Below are positions 15,909 through 24,425 of a stretch of 64,000 nt of DNA, piece after piece. Made by a program: the position numbers and the translations under genes. Source of the DNA: Paractinoplanes bogorensis. Lineage in GTDB: Bacteria; Actinomycetota; Actinomycetes; Mycobacteriales; Micromonosporaceae. The notes under the pieces were generated by a model that saw only the letters and a list, made by a program, of their open reading frames with translations, was not told where the DNA came from and did not search any database. The stretch's first letter is position 1, and each line of letters opens with the position of its first letter. The stretch spans positions 18,688 to 82,687 of the forward strand of contig NZ_JAHKKG010000023.1 in assembly GCF_018829635.1 (NCBI RefSeq), given 5' to 3'.

Positions 15909-17267
15909 ATGACTTCAACGATGCATCGCAGCGCCTTCGGGCGGTTGCGCGCCGAGTTTCGCGGGGCCCTGCTGCGGCCCGGTGAGGAAGGCTACGACGA
16001 GGCCCGGCGACTGTGGAACGGAGCCTTTGACCGGCGGCCTGCCCTGGTCGCCCGTTGCGCGGGGGCCGACGACGTGCAGAGTGCCGTCCGGTTCGCTCGG
16101 GAGAACGATCTGCCGATCGCGGTTCGTGGCGGTGGCCATTCCGTTCAGGGGTACAGCATGGCCGACGGTGGCCTGACCGTCGACCTGTCCGCCATGAAGG
16201 CTGTCGCCGTCGATCCCGGCGCGCGCACCGCGCGGGCCGCGGCCGGGCTGACCTGGGCCGACTTCGATCTGGCGACCCAGCGCCACGGGCTGGCCACCAC
16301 CGGCGGTTCGGTCAGCTCGACCGGGATCGGCGGGGTCACGCTCGGCGGCGGGTTCGGACACCTGATGCGCAAGTACGGGCTCACGGTCGACAGCCTGCGC
16401 GGGGCCCGGATGGTCACCGCCGAGGGTGAGCTCGTCCGCGCCGACGATGAACTGTTGTGGGGCCTGCGCGGCGGGGGCGGGAACTTCGGCGTCGTCACCG
16501 AGTTCGAGTTCGACCTGCATCCCGTTGGGCCGATCGTGCTCGGCGGGCCGATCTTCTGGCCGCTCGACCAGGCCGCGACGGTGCTCGAGTTCCTGCGCGA
16601 CTGGGCGCCCGACGCCCCGGACGAGCTCGGGGTCGGCATCGTCGCCACGCACAATCCGCCGATCCCCGACCTGGCCGGAACGCCCCTGCTGGGCCTGATC
16701 CCGGTCTGGTGCGGCGACCTCGACCGCGGCGCGCAGCTGCTCACCCCGTTGCGCCGGCTGCGGAAGCCACTGGCCGATCTGGTGCGCCCCCAGCCGTACC
16801 GGGCCGTGCAGTCGATGCTCGATCTGGCCGCGTCGCCCGGGTTGTCGTCGTACTGGCGGTCGCACCGGCTTCCGGCCCTGCCCGGTCCGGCGATCGATGT
16901 CATCGGTGACCTGATCGCTTCGCTGCCCACACCGCAGTCGTTGCTGAACGGCTGGGTGATCGGTGGGGCCGCGTCGCGGGTCGCGCCCGAGGCCACGGCG
17001 GTCGGGCCGCGGACACCCGGCTTCGAACTGCGCGTCATCGCCAACTGGGCCGGCGGACCCGGGCACCACGACTGGGTCCGGCGCGGCTGGGAGCGGTTGC
17101 GCCCGTACGCCGACGGTCAGTACGCCACTTTCCTGTCCGACGAGGACCCCGCGACGGCGTACGGGAGATCGCTCGAACGGCTCACGGCGGTCAAGGACCG
17201 CTGGGATCCCGGCAACGTGTTCCGTCTCAACCCCAACATCCAGCCCAGCTCTAGGAGTTCACGATGA
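15909..17267 (+). CDS. FAD-binding oxidoreductase (berberine-bridge/PCMH type)
   Basis: 452 residues from ATG 15909; TTG 15813 and ATG 15819 are alternative starts adding about 30 atypical residues. FAD_binding_4 features: RPALVARCAGADDVQSAVRFAREN, GGGHSVQGYS (the His normally 8-alpha-linked to FAD), STGIGGVTLGGGFGHLMRKYGLTVDSL, ELLWGLRGGGGNFGVVTEFEF, and the C-terminal BBE segment ending RWDPGNVFRLNPNIQP. The Cys seen at the KYGLxCDN position of bicovalent members is Val here, so the flavin is probably linked only through His. These enzymes oxidise alcohols, sugars or natural products. Its last codons overlap the NAD(P)-binding gene (ATGA). Confidence 0.85.
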   Translation: MTSTMHRSAFGRLRAEFRGALLRPGEEGYDEARRLWNGAFDRRPALVARCAGADDVQSAVRFARENDLPIAVRGGGHSVQGYSMADGGLTVDLSAMKAVAVDPGARTARAAAGLTWADFDLATQRHGLATTGGSVSSTGIGGVTLGGGFGHLMRKYGLTVDSLRGARMVTAEGELVRADDELLWGLRGGGGNFGVVTEFEFDLHPVGPIVLGGPIFWPLDQAATVLEFLRDWAPDAPDELGVGIVATHNPPIPDLAGTPLLGLIPVWCGDLDRGAQLLTPLRRLRKPLADLVRPQPYRAVQSMLDLAASPGLSSYWRSHRLPALPGPAIDVIGDLIASLPTPQSLLNGWVIGGAASRVAPEATAVGPRTPGFELRVIANWAGGPGHHDWVRRGWERLRPYADGQYATFLSDEDPATAYGRSLERLTAVKDRWDPGNVFRLNPNIQPSSRSSR

Positions 17268-18019
17268 CCGTTCTGGTGACCGGCGCGACGGGCAATGTCG
17301 GCGCGCATCTTGTTCGTTCGCTCAGTCAGCGCGGTGCGAAACTGCGCGCGGTCGGCCGCGACCTCGATCTGAGCGGTGGTGACCGGCTGTTCCTGGCCTG
17401 CGGCAACGTGCCCGAGCAGGTGGCGTTCGAATGCGCGGCGATCGACGCGGCCGTCGCGGCGGGCGTCAAACTGATCGTGAAACTGTCCGGTCCGGACGCC
17501 TCCGTGCACTCGCCGCGCATCTTCGAGCGGTGGCACGGTGAGATCGAACAACATCTTGCGCGCTCCGGCATCCCGCACGTGTTGCTGCGGCCACGAGCGT
17601 TCATGACAAACCTTTTCGCGTACGCCCCGGCCGGCACCCTGTTCGCTCCGGCTGGAAACGCGCAGATTTCGTTCATCGACCCGCGCGATGTGGCCGACGT
17701 GGCGTCCGTAGCGCTCACCGGCGACGGGCACGACGGGAACGTCTACACGCTCACCGGTCCGGCGGCGATCACCTTCGAGCAGGTCGCGGCCGAACTGTCC
17801 ACGGTCTGCGGACGTCCGGTCACCTACGTGCACGTCACCGACGACCAGGCCCGCGAGGGCTTGCCGCCGTTCGTCGCGGACGCGATCGTCGGCATCTTCC
17901 GGTCGCAGCGTGCGGGCAGCATGAGCGACACGACCGACACCGTGCTGCGGCTGACCGGACACGAGCCGCGCTCGTTCGCCACTTTCGCGCGCGATCACGC
18001 CGCGGTGTTTAGGGGCTGA
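17264..18019 (+). CDS. NAD(P)-binding NmrA-like reductase, internally shortened
   Basis: 251 residues, ATGA overlap with the FAD oxidoreductase. TGATGNVG (res ~6-13) is the dinucleotide-binding loop; VKLIVKLSGPDAS, HGEIEQHLARSGIPHVLLRPRAFMTN, FIDPRDVADVASVALTG and YTLTGPAAITFEQVAAELS follow the NmrA/azoreductase-like pattern. Between GAKLRAVGRDL and DRLFLACGN about 30 residues normally holding the second Rossmann strands (the RDP...GVEVVRGDL segment) are missing, yet the frame is intact; activity is uncertain. The final codons and stop are repeated twice downstream. Confidence 0.8.
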   Translation: MTVLVTGATGNVGAHLVRSLSQRGAKLRAVGRDLDLSGGDRLFLACGNVPEQVAFECAAIDAAVAAGVKLIVKLSGPDASVHSPRIFERWHGEIEQHLARSGIPHVLLRPRAFMTNLFAYAPAGTLFAPAGNAQISFIDPRDVADVASVALTGDGHDGNVYTLTGPAAITFEQVAAELSTVCGRPVTYVHVTDDQAREGLPPFVADAIVGIFRSQRAGSMSDTTDTVLRLTGHEPRSFATFARDHAAVFRG

Positions 18020-18136
18020 CTGGACGTGGGCCGTGGTCGCGGTCGCGCCGCGGTGTTTCGGGGGCTGAGCGGACGCGGGCCGTGGACGTGGGCCGCGGTC
18101 GCGCGCGATCACGCCGCGAATCCCGGGGGTGTGAGC
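17985..18136. repeat. Imperfect tandem repeat carrying the end of the NmrA-like gene
   Basis: CGCGGTGTTTAGGGGCTGA (gene end with its stop, from 18001) recurs as CGCGGTGTTTCGGGGGCTGA from 18049 (48 bp later). A third copy from about 18104 repeats CGCGCGATCACGCCGCG, identical to the coding bases at 17987-18003, and ends in GGGGGTGTGAGCGG. Spacers contain GGACG(T/C)GGGCCGTGG motifs. Confidence 0.85.
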
Positions 18137-18225
18137 GGGGCTGGAAATCGCTCATCCGGCTGCGAGTTTGCGCGCTCGCCGCCAGGATGAAGAGGGGAAA
18201 CGCGTTGTCTTCACGTATGTCAATA

Positions 18226-18254
18226 TTGAAGATCTGCGATTTGCGCCCTAGGTT
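18226..18254 (+). promoter_or_regulatory. Putative promoter of the M28 peptidase gene
   Basis: TTGAAG (18226-18231), 17 bp, TAGGTT (18249-18254) in an unusually AT-rich patch of the 18137-18346 spacer, giving a leader of about 85 nt. Nothing else was seen in that spacer. Confidence 0.45.
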
Positions 18255-18346
18255 CTCTTGTCAACGGGGATCGGCGGTCTGACCAGGCCTGCCCTCCTCG
18301 CCGGAGCACGACCCGGATCACGAGCCGGATCGACTAGGAGGACACC

Positions 18347-19744
18347 TTGGACACGCACCCGCGCAGCTCATCGGTGAGCCGCAGGCGCATGCTGACCATC
18401 GCGCTGGGCGGAGCGGCCACCGTCGCGCTGCCGACGCCGGCCTGGGCCGCTACCGGGCAGCGGCCCGGCGCCGCCCTGCCGCCTACGCTGACCGGCCGCG
18501 ACATCGATGTGGCGAAGCGGGTCTCGGCCCAACGCGCGCTCGAGCACCTCAAGGTGCTGTCGATCGGTATCGGTCCGCGCATCGGCGGCACCCGGTCGGA
18601 GCGGGTCGCGGCGGGCTACCTGTCGGGCGTGCTCGACAAGCTCGGCTACGACGTCGAACTGCAGCCGTTCCCGGTCGCCGACAAGTTCCTGGCCCAGCTC
18701 AGCTCGCCCCGCGGTCTGCCGAGCGACCTGAACTGGCAGTGCGGCGCCTCGCCGCACGCGGCCCTGGACACCAAGGTGCGCGGCGACGTGCTCGACGCCA
18801 AGCTGGGCGGGGAGGCCGACTACCCGGCGGACGTACGGGGCAAGATCCTGCTGATCGACTACGTGGCCGACACTCGCGAGACGGTCGTCGCGCTCGCCGT
18901 GGCGCGCAAGGCCGCGGCGGTCATCTTCCTGCCCGCCGACCTGGTCGAGCCGCGCCGGGCGTCGGCGTTCAGCCCGCAGCTGCCCGGGCTGGCCACCACT
19001 CCCGCGCCCATTCCGGTCGTCGGTGTCGCGCAGGCCCAGAAGCACCGGCTGCGCGAAGCGTGCAAGACGCGCAAGTTGCCGCTCACCTTGTCGACCGTTG
19101 CGCACCGCGGACTGACCTCGAACAACGTCATCGCCAACACGCCGCGCCGTTCGTCGACCGGGCCGGTCGTGATGGTCAGCGCCCACTACGACACCGTGAT
19201 CGGTGCTCCCGGTGCGAACGACGACGGCTCGGGCACCGTGCTTTGCCTGGAACTGGCCCGTGTGCTGCGCAAGTTGCCGGCGACCGCACAGGTCCGGTTC
19301 GCGTTGTGGGGGTCGGAGGAGCAGGGGCTGATCGGTTCCCGCTACTACGTGGCCCAGCTGCCCCAGGCCGAGCGTGACCGCATCCTCGCCGTCTATCAGA
19401 ACGACATGGTGGCGACCAGCTGGGACCCGGCCACCCGCTACTGGCTGTTGTCGTTCGACGGCCTGGCCAACCGCGCCACCGACGAAGTGACCGCGGCTGC
19501 CGTCCGTCTCGGCTACCAGCCGCGCATCTCGCCGGTCACCTTGCGCGGTTCGAGCGACCACCAGTCGTTCCAGGAGGTCGGCATCGCCGCGGCCAACTTC
19601 TCGTGGCGGGGCGAGGAGTCGCCGGCGCTGCTCGAGCCGCCGTACCACAGCCCCGAGGACACCATCGCCAAGAACATCAGCCTCGAGCGCCTCCAGGTCT
19701 CGCTCGAACTGATCGGTTCCGCCGCCTACGCGACCGCAGTCTGA
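18347..19744 (+). CDS. Tat-exported M28 family metallopeptidase
   Basis: 465 residues from TTG (AGGAGGA 5 bases upstream). Residues 1-35 are a twin-arginine signal (VSRRRMLTIALGGAATVALPTPAWA). A protease-associated insert lies around residues 120-240 (DVRGKILLIDYVADTRE...). The M28 catalytic core has all expected zinc ligands and acids: SAHYDTV, GANDDGSGT, WGSEEQGLIGS, VYQNDMVA and PYHSPEDT. Aminopeptidase or carboxypeptidase-type cleavage of extracellular peptides is expected. The gene stands alone between a repeat array and a terminator. Confidence 0.9.
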   Translation: MDTHPRSSSVSRRRMLTIALGGAATVALPTPAWAATGQRPGAALPPTLTGRDIDVAKRVSAQRALEHLKVLSIGIGPRIGGTRSERVAAGYLSGVLDKLGYDVELQPFPVADKFLAQLSSPRGLPSDLNWQCGASPHAALDTKVRGDVLDAKLGGEADYPADVRGKILLIDYVADTRETVVALAVARKAAAVIFLPADLVEPRRASAFSPQLPGLATTPAPIPVVGVAQAQKHRLREACKTRKLPLTLSTVAHRGLTSNNVIANTPRRSSTGPVVMVSAHYDTVIGAPGANDDGSGTVLCLELARVLRKLPATAQVRFALWGSEEQGLIGSRYYVAQLPQAERDRILAVYQNDMVATSWDPATRYWLLSFDGLANRATDEVTAAAVRLGYQPRISPVTLRGSSDHQSFQEVGIAAANFSWRGEESPALLEPPYHSPEDTIAKNISLERLQVSLELIGSAAYATAV

Positions 19745-19750
19745 CGAGCT

Positions 19751-19786
19751 GCGCTCCGCCGCCTCTTTCCCGAGCCGGCGGAGCGC
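19751..19786 (+). terminator. Strong hairpin terminator after the M28 gene
   Basis: Perfect 11-bp stem GCGCTCCGCCG (19751-19761) / CGGCGGAGCGC (19776-19786) with a 14-base loop, 7 bases after the stop. Symmetric, so it may also stop minus-strand transcripts from the response-regulator gene. Confidence 0.75.
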
Positions 19787-19794
19787 AAGTCAGG

Positions 19795-20019
19795 CGCTGA
19801 CGTGGCGGACGGGGTCCGGCGTGGCGGTGAACGTGTCGCCCCGCTGCCTGCCCGACCCGCGCTTCCCCGAGACAGTGCTGAGCCGCTACCGGCTGATCGC
19901 GTGAGCGACGACCTCCGCGCCACAGCTGGCCGAGTTCGCCCGGCGGGTGAAGTTGTCCAGGCCGACGAAGTCGCCACGAGGTGCCTTGGTGGTCGTATGT
20001 CAACCGCTGACGTGGCGGA
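19795..20019. repeat. Spaced direct repeat of the response-regulator gene end
   Basis: CGCTGACGTGGCGGA occurs at 19795-19809 and 20005-20019. On the minus strand the second is the end of the regulator gene (...LRHVSG, TGA); the first reads VRHVSA, TGA. The 195 bp between them hold a possible EAL fragment. Confidence 0.7.
19821..19904 (+). pseudogene. Possible remnant of an EAL (cyclic-di-GMP phosphodiesterase) domain
   Basis: The 27 codons VAVNVSPRCLPDPRFPETVL...RLIA then TGA resemble the conserved EAL-domain segment (VAVNLSPRxLLDPxLPExV). No EAL motif or flanking domain remains. Short, so chance similarity is possible. Confidence 0.35.
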
Positions 20020-20644
20020 GGACGGCCAGGACGCGGCGGTTGTCGGTGTCGGAGGCGGGCAGGCCGAGCTTGGCGAAGATGTTCGCCACGTGCTTCTCGA
20101 CGACTCCGGGCGTGATGACCAGGGCGGCTGCGATCCCCGCATTGGAGCGTCCCTCGGCCATCAGCGCCAGCACCTCACGCTCGCGAGGCGTCAGCGAGGC
20201 CAGCCCGGCCGTGTCCCGGCCCGCTCGCATCAGGTGGCCGACCACCTCGGGGTCGAGGGCAGTGCCGCCGGACGCGACCCGGGTCAGCGCGTCGACGAAG
20301 TCGGCGACGTCGGCGACCCGGTCCTTGAGCAGGTAGCCGACTCCCGTCGGGCGGTCGGCGAGCAGGCGGGTCGCGTAGCGGGTCTCCACGTATTGCGAGA
20401 ACACCAGCACTCCGACGGTGGGGTGGTCGCGCCGGATGTCGATCGCGGCGCGTAGGCCCTCGTCGGTGTGCGTGGGCGGCATCCGGATGTCGATGATGGC
20501 CACGTCGGGCGGGTCGGCCTCGATCGCGGATCGCAGGGCCTCCGCGTCGGCGACGGCCGCGGACACGTCGAAACCCCGGTCGGTGAGCAGTCGGACCAGG
20601 CCTTCGCGCATCATCGCGGCGTCCTCCGCGATCACCACCCGCAT
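20000..20644 (-). CDS. NarL/LuxR-family response regulator
   Basis: 214 residues. Receiver domain ~1-120 with acidic pocket EDAAMM, phosphoacceptor Asp52 (VAIIDIRMPP), Lys in GYLLKDRV. LuxR helix-turn-helix at ~148-205 (LTPREREVLALMAEGRSNAGIAAALVITPGVVEKHVANIFAKLGL). Cognate of the histidine kinase immediately upstream (150-bp gap), which in turn overlaps an ABC exporter; the pair probably senses membrane or antibiotic stress and controls that exporter. GGAGACG precedes the ATG. Confidence 0.92.
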   Translation of the reverse strand: MRVVIAEDAAMMREGLVRLLTDRGFDVSAAVADAEALRSAIEADPPDVAIIDIRMPPTHTDEGLRAAIDIRRDHPTVGVLVFSQYVETRYATRLLADRPTGVGYLLKDRVADVADFVDALTRVASGGTALDPEVVGHLMRAGRDTAGLASLTPREREVLALMAEGRSNAGIAAALVITPGVVEKHVANIFAKLGLPASDTDNRRVLAVLRHVSG

Positions 20645-20794
20645 CTGTCGTCTCCGTTCATGCGCTGAGGGGAGGGTTCTATGACGATTTCACACGCGTC
20701 CGGGCGCATGGGCGGGACGAAGCCCCGCACGGAAGGAAGTAGCGCGCGGGAGGAGGCAGCGGCACGCGAACCAGCAGCGAGTACTCGGGCCAAG

Positions 20795-22084
20795 TCATAC
20801 GTGAGTGGGTAGCTCGATGACGATCCGGGTCGGGCCGCCGACGGGGCTCGACACCTGCATGGTGCCGTCGACGACGGCGATGCGGCGGGCCAGGCCGGAC
20901 AAACCGGGGCCGTTCGCGTCGGCGCCTCCTGTGCCGTCGTCGGTTGTGGTCAGGGTCAGGTGGTCGGCTGTGCCGTTGACGGCCAGGGTGATTCTTTGGG
21001 CGCGGCTGTGTTTGGCCGCATTGGCCAGGAGTTCGGCGGCGCAGAAGTAGGCGATGGTTTCGATCGCCGGTGCGGGGCGGTCCGGCAGGCCGACGCGTAC
21101 GGAAACCGGAATTGCACTTCCTGTCGCGAGGGTTGTCAGCGCGTCGGCGAGCCCGTTGTCGAGCACCGGCGGATGGATTCCGCGTACGAGGTCGCGCAGC
21201 TCGGCCAGGGCGTCCTTGGCGCCCTGGTGGGCGAGCGCCACCAGCTCACGAGCCTGCGCCAGGTCGGGCGCCGGGCCGTCGGTGCCGAGCTTCTCGGTGG
21301 CCATGCCGAGGTTCATGGCCAGCGTGGCCAGGCGGATCTGGGCGCCGTCGTGCAGGTCCCGCTCCAGGCGGCGCATCATCGCGGCGGCGTCGTCGATCGC
21401 CTGGGCCCGGCCGGCCTGCAGCCGGCGAAGCCGTTCGTCGAGTCCGCGCGGGCCGAGCAACCAGCGCATCGAGGCCACGTCAAGCACCGTGCCGGCCCGC
21501 ATCAGCCACGGGGCGATCAGGAGCATGGCCAGTCCGGCGGCGGCGATGACGAACGTACGGGAAAAGGTCTGTGCCTCGAGAAAGCCGAACGGGGTGAGGG
21601 CGCGCACCGGTTCGAGGGTGGTGCCGGGTGGATGGTTGCGGAAGAGCGGCCACCACACCGGATAGCTGAGGTTGACCACCCCGAAGACGTAGCAGAACGC
21701 GCCGTAGCCCTGGGGGATGGCCAGGGGAATCTTGAGCAGGCTGTAGCCGACGGCTCGCCAGCCCGGCCGGGGGACCGCGGGCTCGACACGCTCGCCCAGC
21801 AGGCGGTCGGCCAACGCGCGCTGCGCCGTCCCCATCGCGCGCCCGAGCGGGGCGGCCAGGAAGGCCAGTGCCACCAGGGTGAGCGGGAACAGCACCAGGA
21901 ACACGGGGGCGACTACGGGGGCGGGCTCCTCGTCGAAGGCCCCGGTCACCTGGAGTATGAGGGCGGCGGCGGACGGGATGAGCGCGGGGACGGCCAGCAC
22001 GGCGACGGCGCCGACCACGCCGGCGACACAGAACACCAGCCGGCGCAGGGCCAGGGTGGTGAACGGGGCGCGCAGCGCGGTCAT
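20795..22084 (-). CDS. DesK/NarX-type sensor histidine kinase
   Basis: 429 residues from ATG 22084; GTG 22105, which overlaps the permease stop (GTGA), is an equally possible start adding seven residues. About five membrane segments in residues 1-195. HisKA_3 dimerisation domain with His245 in RRLERDLHDGAQIRLATLAMNLG, then an HATPase domain (ELLANAAKHSRAQRITLAV, TDDGTGGADANGPGLSGLARRIAVVDG). The N-terminal Pfam-like sensor with a WWPLF segment is typical of actinobacterial kinases next to ABC exporters. Confidence 0.9.
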   Translation of the reverse strand: MTALRAPFTTLALRRLVFCVAGVVGAVAVLAVPALIPSAAALILQVTGAFDEEPAPVVAPVFLVLFPLTLVALAFLAAPLGRAMGTAQRALADRLLGERVEPAVPRPGWRAVGYSLLKIPLAIPQGYGAFCYVFGVVNLSYPVWWPLFRNHPPGTTLEPVRALTPFGFLEAQTFSRTFVIAAAGLAMLLIAPWLMRAGTVLDVASMRWLLGPRGLDERLRRLQAGRAQAIDDAAAMMRRLERDLHDGAQIRLATLAMNLGMATEKLGTDGPAPDLAQARELVALAHQGAKDALAELRDLVRGIHPPVLDNGLADALTTLATGSAIPVSVRVGLPDRPAPAIETIAYFCAAELLANAAKHSRAQRITLAVNGTADHLTLTTTDDGTGGADANGPGLSGLARRIAVVDGTMQVSSPVGGPTRIVIELPTHV

Positions 22085-22101
22085 CGGTCCATTCTTGCCG
22101 G

Positions 22102-22857
22102 TCACGCGTCTCGGCGGCGGAGCAGGACGGCGCCGAACAGGACCAGCGCCAGCGCATACCCGCACATCAGCAGCGTGCTGACCGGGCCGGAGAACAGCCC
22201 GGGAGTGGGTGTGGTGACCGCGATCGCGTTGAGCAGCATGAGCAGCGGGACGAAGCGGCCGACCGCGATTCCGCTCTCGCCGAACAGGCCGGCCGCGATC
22301 GTCGGCACGAACATCAGACCGAACAGGATGCCGATGGCGGCGCCCGAGTGCCGCACGACGGTCCCGATGCCGACCCCGATCAGTGCCGTTGCGGCCAGGT
22401 AGACGCCGGTCAGTACGACCGCCCGCAGGTTCGCGGCGTCGCTGAGGGGAGCGGACGGGATGGCGGTGCCGGTGATCGCGAGCTGCCCGCCCAGGTAGCC
22501 GGCGAAGCTCGCGGTCATGCCGGTGAGCAGGGCCGCGCCGCCGCCCACGATGACCTTGGCGGCCAGGACGGTCCGGCGCCGGGGGACCGCGGCGAACGTC
22601 GAGCGGATCATCCCGGTGCCGTATTCGCTGGTCACGACCAGGACGCCGATCGCGCCGAGGAGCAGCTGGGCCAGGATCGCGCCGCTGAGGCTGTTGTTGA
22701 AGATCTGGGCCGCGGTGGCGACCGGCGTGTGCGACCGGTAGCCGAGGCCCACCCCGACCCCGGTCGCGGCCATGGCGACGACCGACGCGATGGCCAGCCA
22801 CCAGGTCGACCGGACGCTGCGGAGCTTGATCCATTCCATGCGGGTCGCGTTCTTCAT
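22102..22857 (-). CDS. ABC-2 type transporter permease
   Basis: 251 residues, ATGA overlap with the ATPase gene. Six membrane segments: WWLAIASVVAMAATGVGVGLG, LAQLLLGAIGVLVVTSEYGTGMIRSTF (signature of bacitracin/lantibiotic-type ABC-2 permeases), VIVGGGAALLTGMTASFAGYLGG, AVVLTGVYLAATALIGVGIG, AIGILFGLMFVPTIAAGLF and TLLMCGYALALVLFGAVLL. Starts MKNATRMEWIKLRSVRSTWW, the usual cytosolic start. Probable exporter or immunity pump with the upstream ATPase. Confidence 0.9.
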   Translation of the reverse strand: MKNATRMEWIKLRSVRSTWWLAIASVVAMAATGVGVGLGYRSHTPVATAAQIFNNSLSGAILAQLLLGAIGVLVVTSEYGTGMIRSTFAAVPRRRTVLAAKVIVGGGAALLTGMTASFAGYLGGQLAITGTAIPSAPLSDAANLRAVVLTGVYLAATALIGVGIGTVVRHSGAAIGILFGLMFVPTIAAGLFGESGIAVGRFVPLLMLLNAIAVTTPTPGLFSGPVSTLLMCGYALALVLFGAVLLRRRDA

Positions 22858-23579
22858 GCTGCTTCCGTTCCGTGGTAGTCGGTGGCGCTTGCGGTGAGCC
22901 GGAAGAACGCGTCCTCCAGGCTGTCGTCGACGGCGGCCAGTTCGGCGACGGTCGTCTCGGCCAGCAGCCGGCCCCGGCCGATGACGATCAGCCGGTCGGC
23001 GGTCAGGGCCATCTCGGCGATCAGGTGGCTGGACACGAAGACCGTCCGGCCCTCGGCCGCCAGCCCGCGCAGCAGGTCCCGGATCCAGCGGATGCCCTCC
23101 GGGTCGAGCCCGTTGACCGGTTCGTCGAGCAACAGCACACCCGGGTCGCCGAGCAGGGCCACCGCGACGCCGAGCCGCTGGCGCATGCCGAGCGAGTAGG
23201 TTCCGGCCCGTCGCCCGGCCACGTCGGACAGGCCGACCGTGCGCAGCACCTGCTCGACCCGGGAGCCGGGGAGGTCGTTGCTCGCGGCCAGCGCCGAGAG
23301 GTGGGCGCGGGCGCTGCGGCCGGGATGGAACGCCCCGGCGTCCAGCAGCGCGCCGACGGCGGTCAGCGGGCGGGGCAGGTCGGCGTAGCGGACGCCGTTG
23401 ATCAGGGCCTGGCCGTGGTCGGGGGCGTCCAGTCCCAGGATCATGCGCATCGTCGTCGACTTGCCGGAGCCGTTCGGTCCCAGGAACCCGGTCACCACAC
23501 CCGGCTGCACCCGGAAGCTCAGTCCGTCGACGGCGACCTGGCGGCCGTATCGTTTGGTCAAATCCCTCAGTTCGATCAC
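22854..23579 (-). CDS. ABC transporter ATPase of an ABC-2 exporter
   Basis: 241 residues. Walker A FLGPNGSGKST, Q-loop region AVGALLDAGAFHPGRSARAHL (family-typical of CcmA/bacitracin-type), signature YSLGMRQRLGVAVAL, Walker B VLLLDEPVNGLDPEGI, H-loop VFVSSHLIAEM. First gene of a four-gene minus-strand unit (ATPase, permease, histidine kinase, response regulator). Confidence 0.92.
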   Translation of the reverse strand: MIELRDLTKRYGRQVAVDGLSFRVQPGVVTGFLGPNGSGKSTTMRMILGLDAPDHGQALINGVRYADLPRPLTAVGALLDAGAFHPGRSARAHLSALAASNDLPGSRVEQVLRTVGLSDVAGRRAGTYSLGMRQRLGVAVALLGDPGVLLLDEPVNGLDPEGIRWIRDLLRGLAAEGRTVFVSSHLIAEMALTADRLIVIGRGRLLAETTVAELAAVDDSLEDAFFRLTASATDYHGTEAA

Positions 23580-23656
23580 GTCATTGACGCTAGGGACCGG
23601 CGCGGGCGCTCAGAAGCCGGAAACCATCCGACTTCGCCTGGGGGTTTTCCCCGGGG

Positions 23657-24415
23657 TCAGGGCTTGCGGGCCACGGCCCCGTACTCGTCGGTCGGCCGCT
23701 GCTCATCCCCGGCCGGGCGCCAGCTCGCACAGGGGACCAGTCCCGGGTCGAGCACTTCCAGGCCGTCCAGGAAACGGGCCAGCTCGTCCGGATGGCGCAG
23801 GTGGTAGGAGAGCGGCGCGTTGGCGTTCCACACCGCGATCGCCGCCTCGAAGGCCGGCCCGTCCACCACGTTGGTGCCGTCGGCGGTGACCAGGTAGCTG
23901 CCGGACGGCAGGGTCTGCATCAGGGTGCCTACGACGTCGACCGCCTCGTCGAGGTCGGGGATGTGCCCGAGGATGTTCATCAGGATCAGCCCCACCGGTT
24001 GCGCGAGGTCGAGCCCGGACGAGGCGATGACCGAGGCCGGATCCCGTACGTCGGCATCCACGTAGACAGCCTCAGCCGACAACACCGTGTGGGCATGGGC
24101 CAGCACGAGCGGATCGTTGTCGACATAGACCACCTGGGCATCGGGCGCGATCGCCTGTGCCACCTGATGCGTGTGCTCGGCCGAGGGGATGCCCGTACCC
24201 AGGTCGAGGAACTGGCGGATGCCGGCCTCACCGGCCAGGAACGTGACCGCGCGCTTGAGGAACGCCCGCGAGCTGCGCGCCACGACGACGATGTCGGGAT
24301 AGAGCTTCGCGAACTCGTCGCCGACCGCGCGGTCGGCCGGGAAGTTGTCGGTGCCACCGAGCCAGTAGTTCCAGACCCGGGCCGAATGCGGGACACCGGT
24401 ATCGAGCTCCGTCAT
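23657..24415 (-). CDS. SAM-dependent methyltransferase, DUF574/Methyltransf_19 type
   Basis: 252 residues. Begins TGVPHSARVWNYWLGGTDNFPADRAVGDEF, the diagnostic start of this actinobacteria-rich family; FLDLGTGIPSAEHTHQVAQ is the SAM-binding motif I, VVYVDNDPLVLAHAHTVL motif II, and VGLILMNILGHIPD motif IV-like. Shorter than many members (~265-280). Substrates are mostly unknown. Stands between the ABC exporter unit and the N-acetyltransferase gene. Confidence 0.9.
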   Translation of the reverse strand: MTELDTGVPHSARVWNYWLGGTDNFPADRAVGDEFAKLYPDIVVVARSSRAFLKRAVTFLAGEAGIRQFLDLGTGIPSAEHTHQVAQAIAPDAQVVYVDNDPLVLAHAHTVLSAEAVYVDADVRDPASVIASSGLDLAQPVGLILMNILGHIPDLDEAVDVVGTLMQTLPSGSYLVTADGTNVVDGPAFEAAIAVWNANAPLSYHLRHPDELARFLDGLEVLDPGLVPCASWRPAGDEQRPTDEYGAVARKP

Positions 24416-24425
24416 TCTCTTGACT

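Noticed and set aside
19905..19995. Minus-strand peptide FVGLDNFTRRANSASC in the spacer near 19.9 kb, resembling an ABC permease segment
   Set aside because: Under 30 codons, no other permease features; most likely chance.
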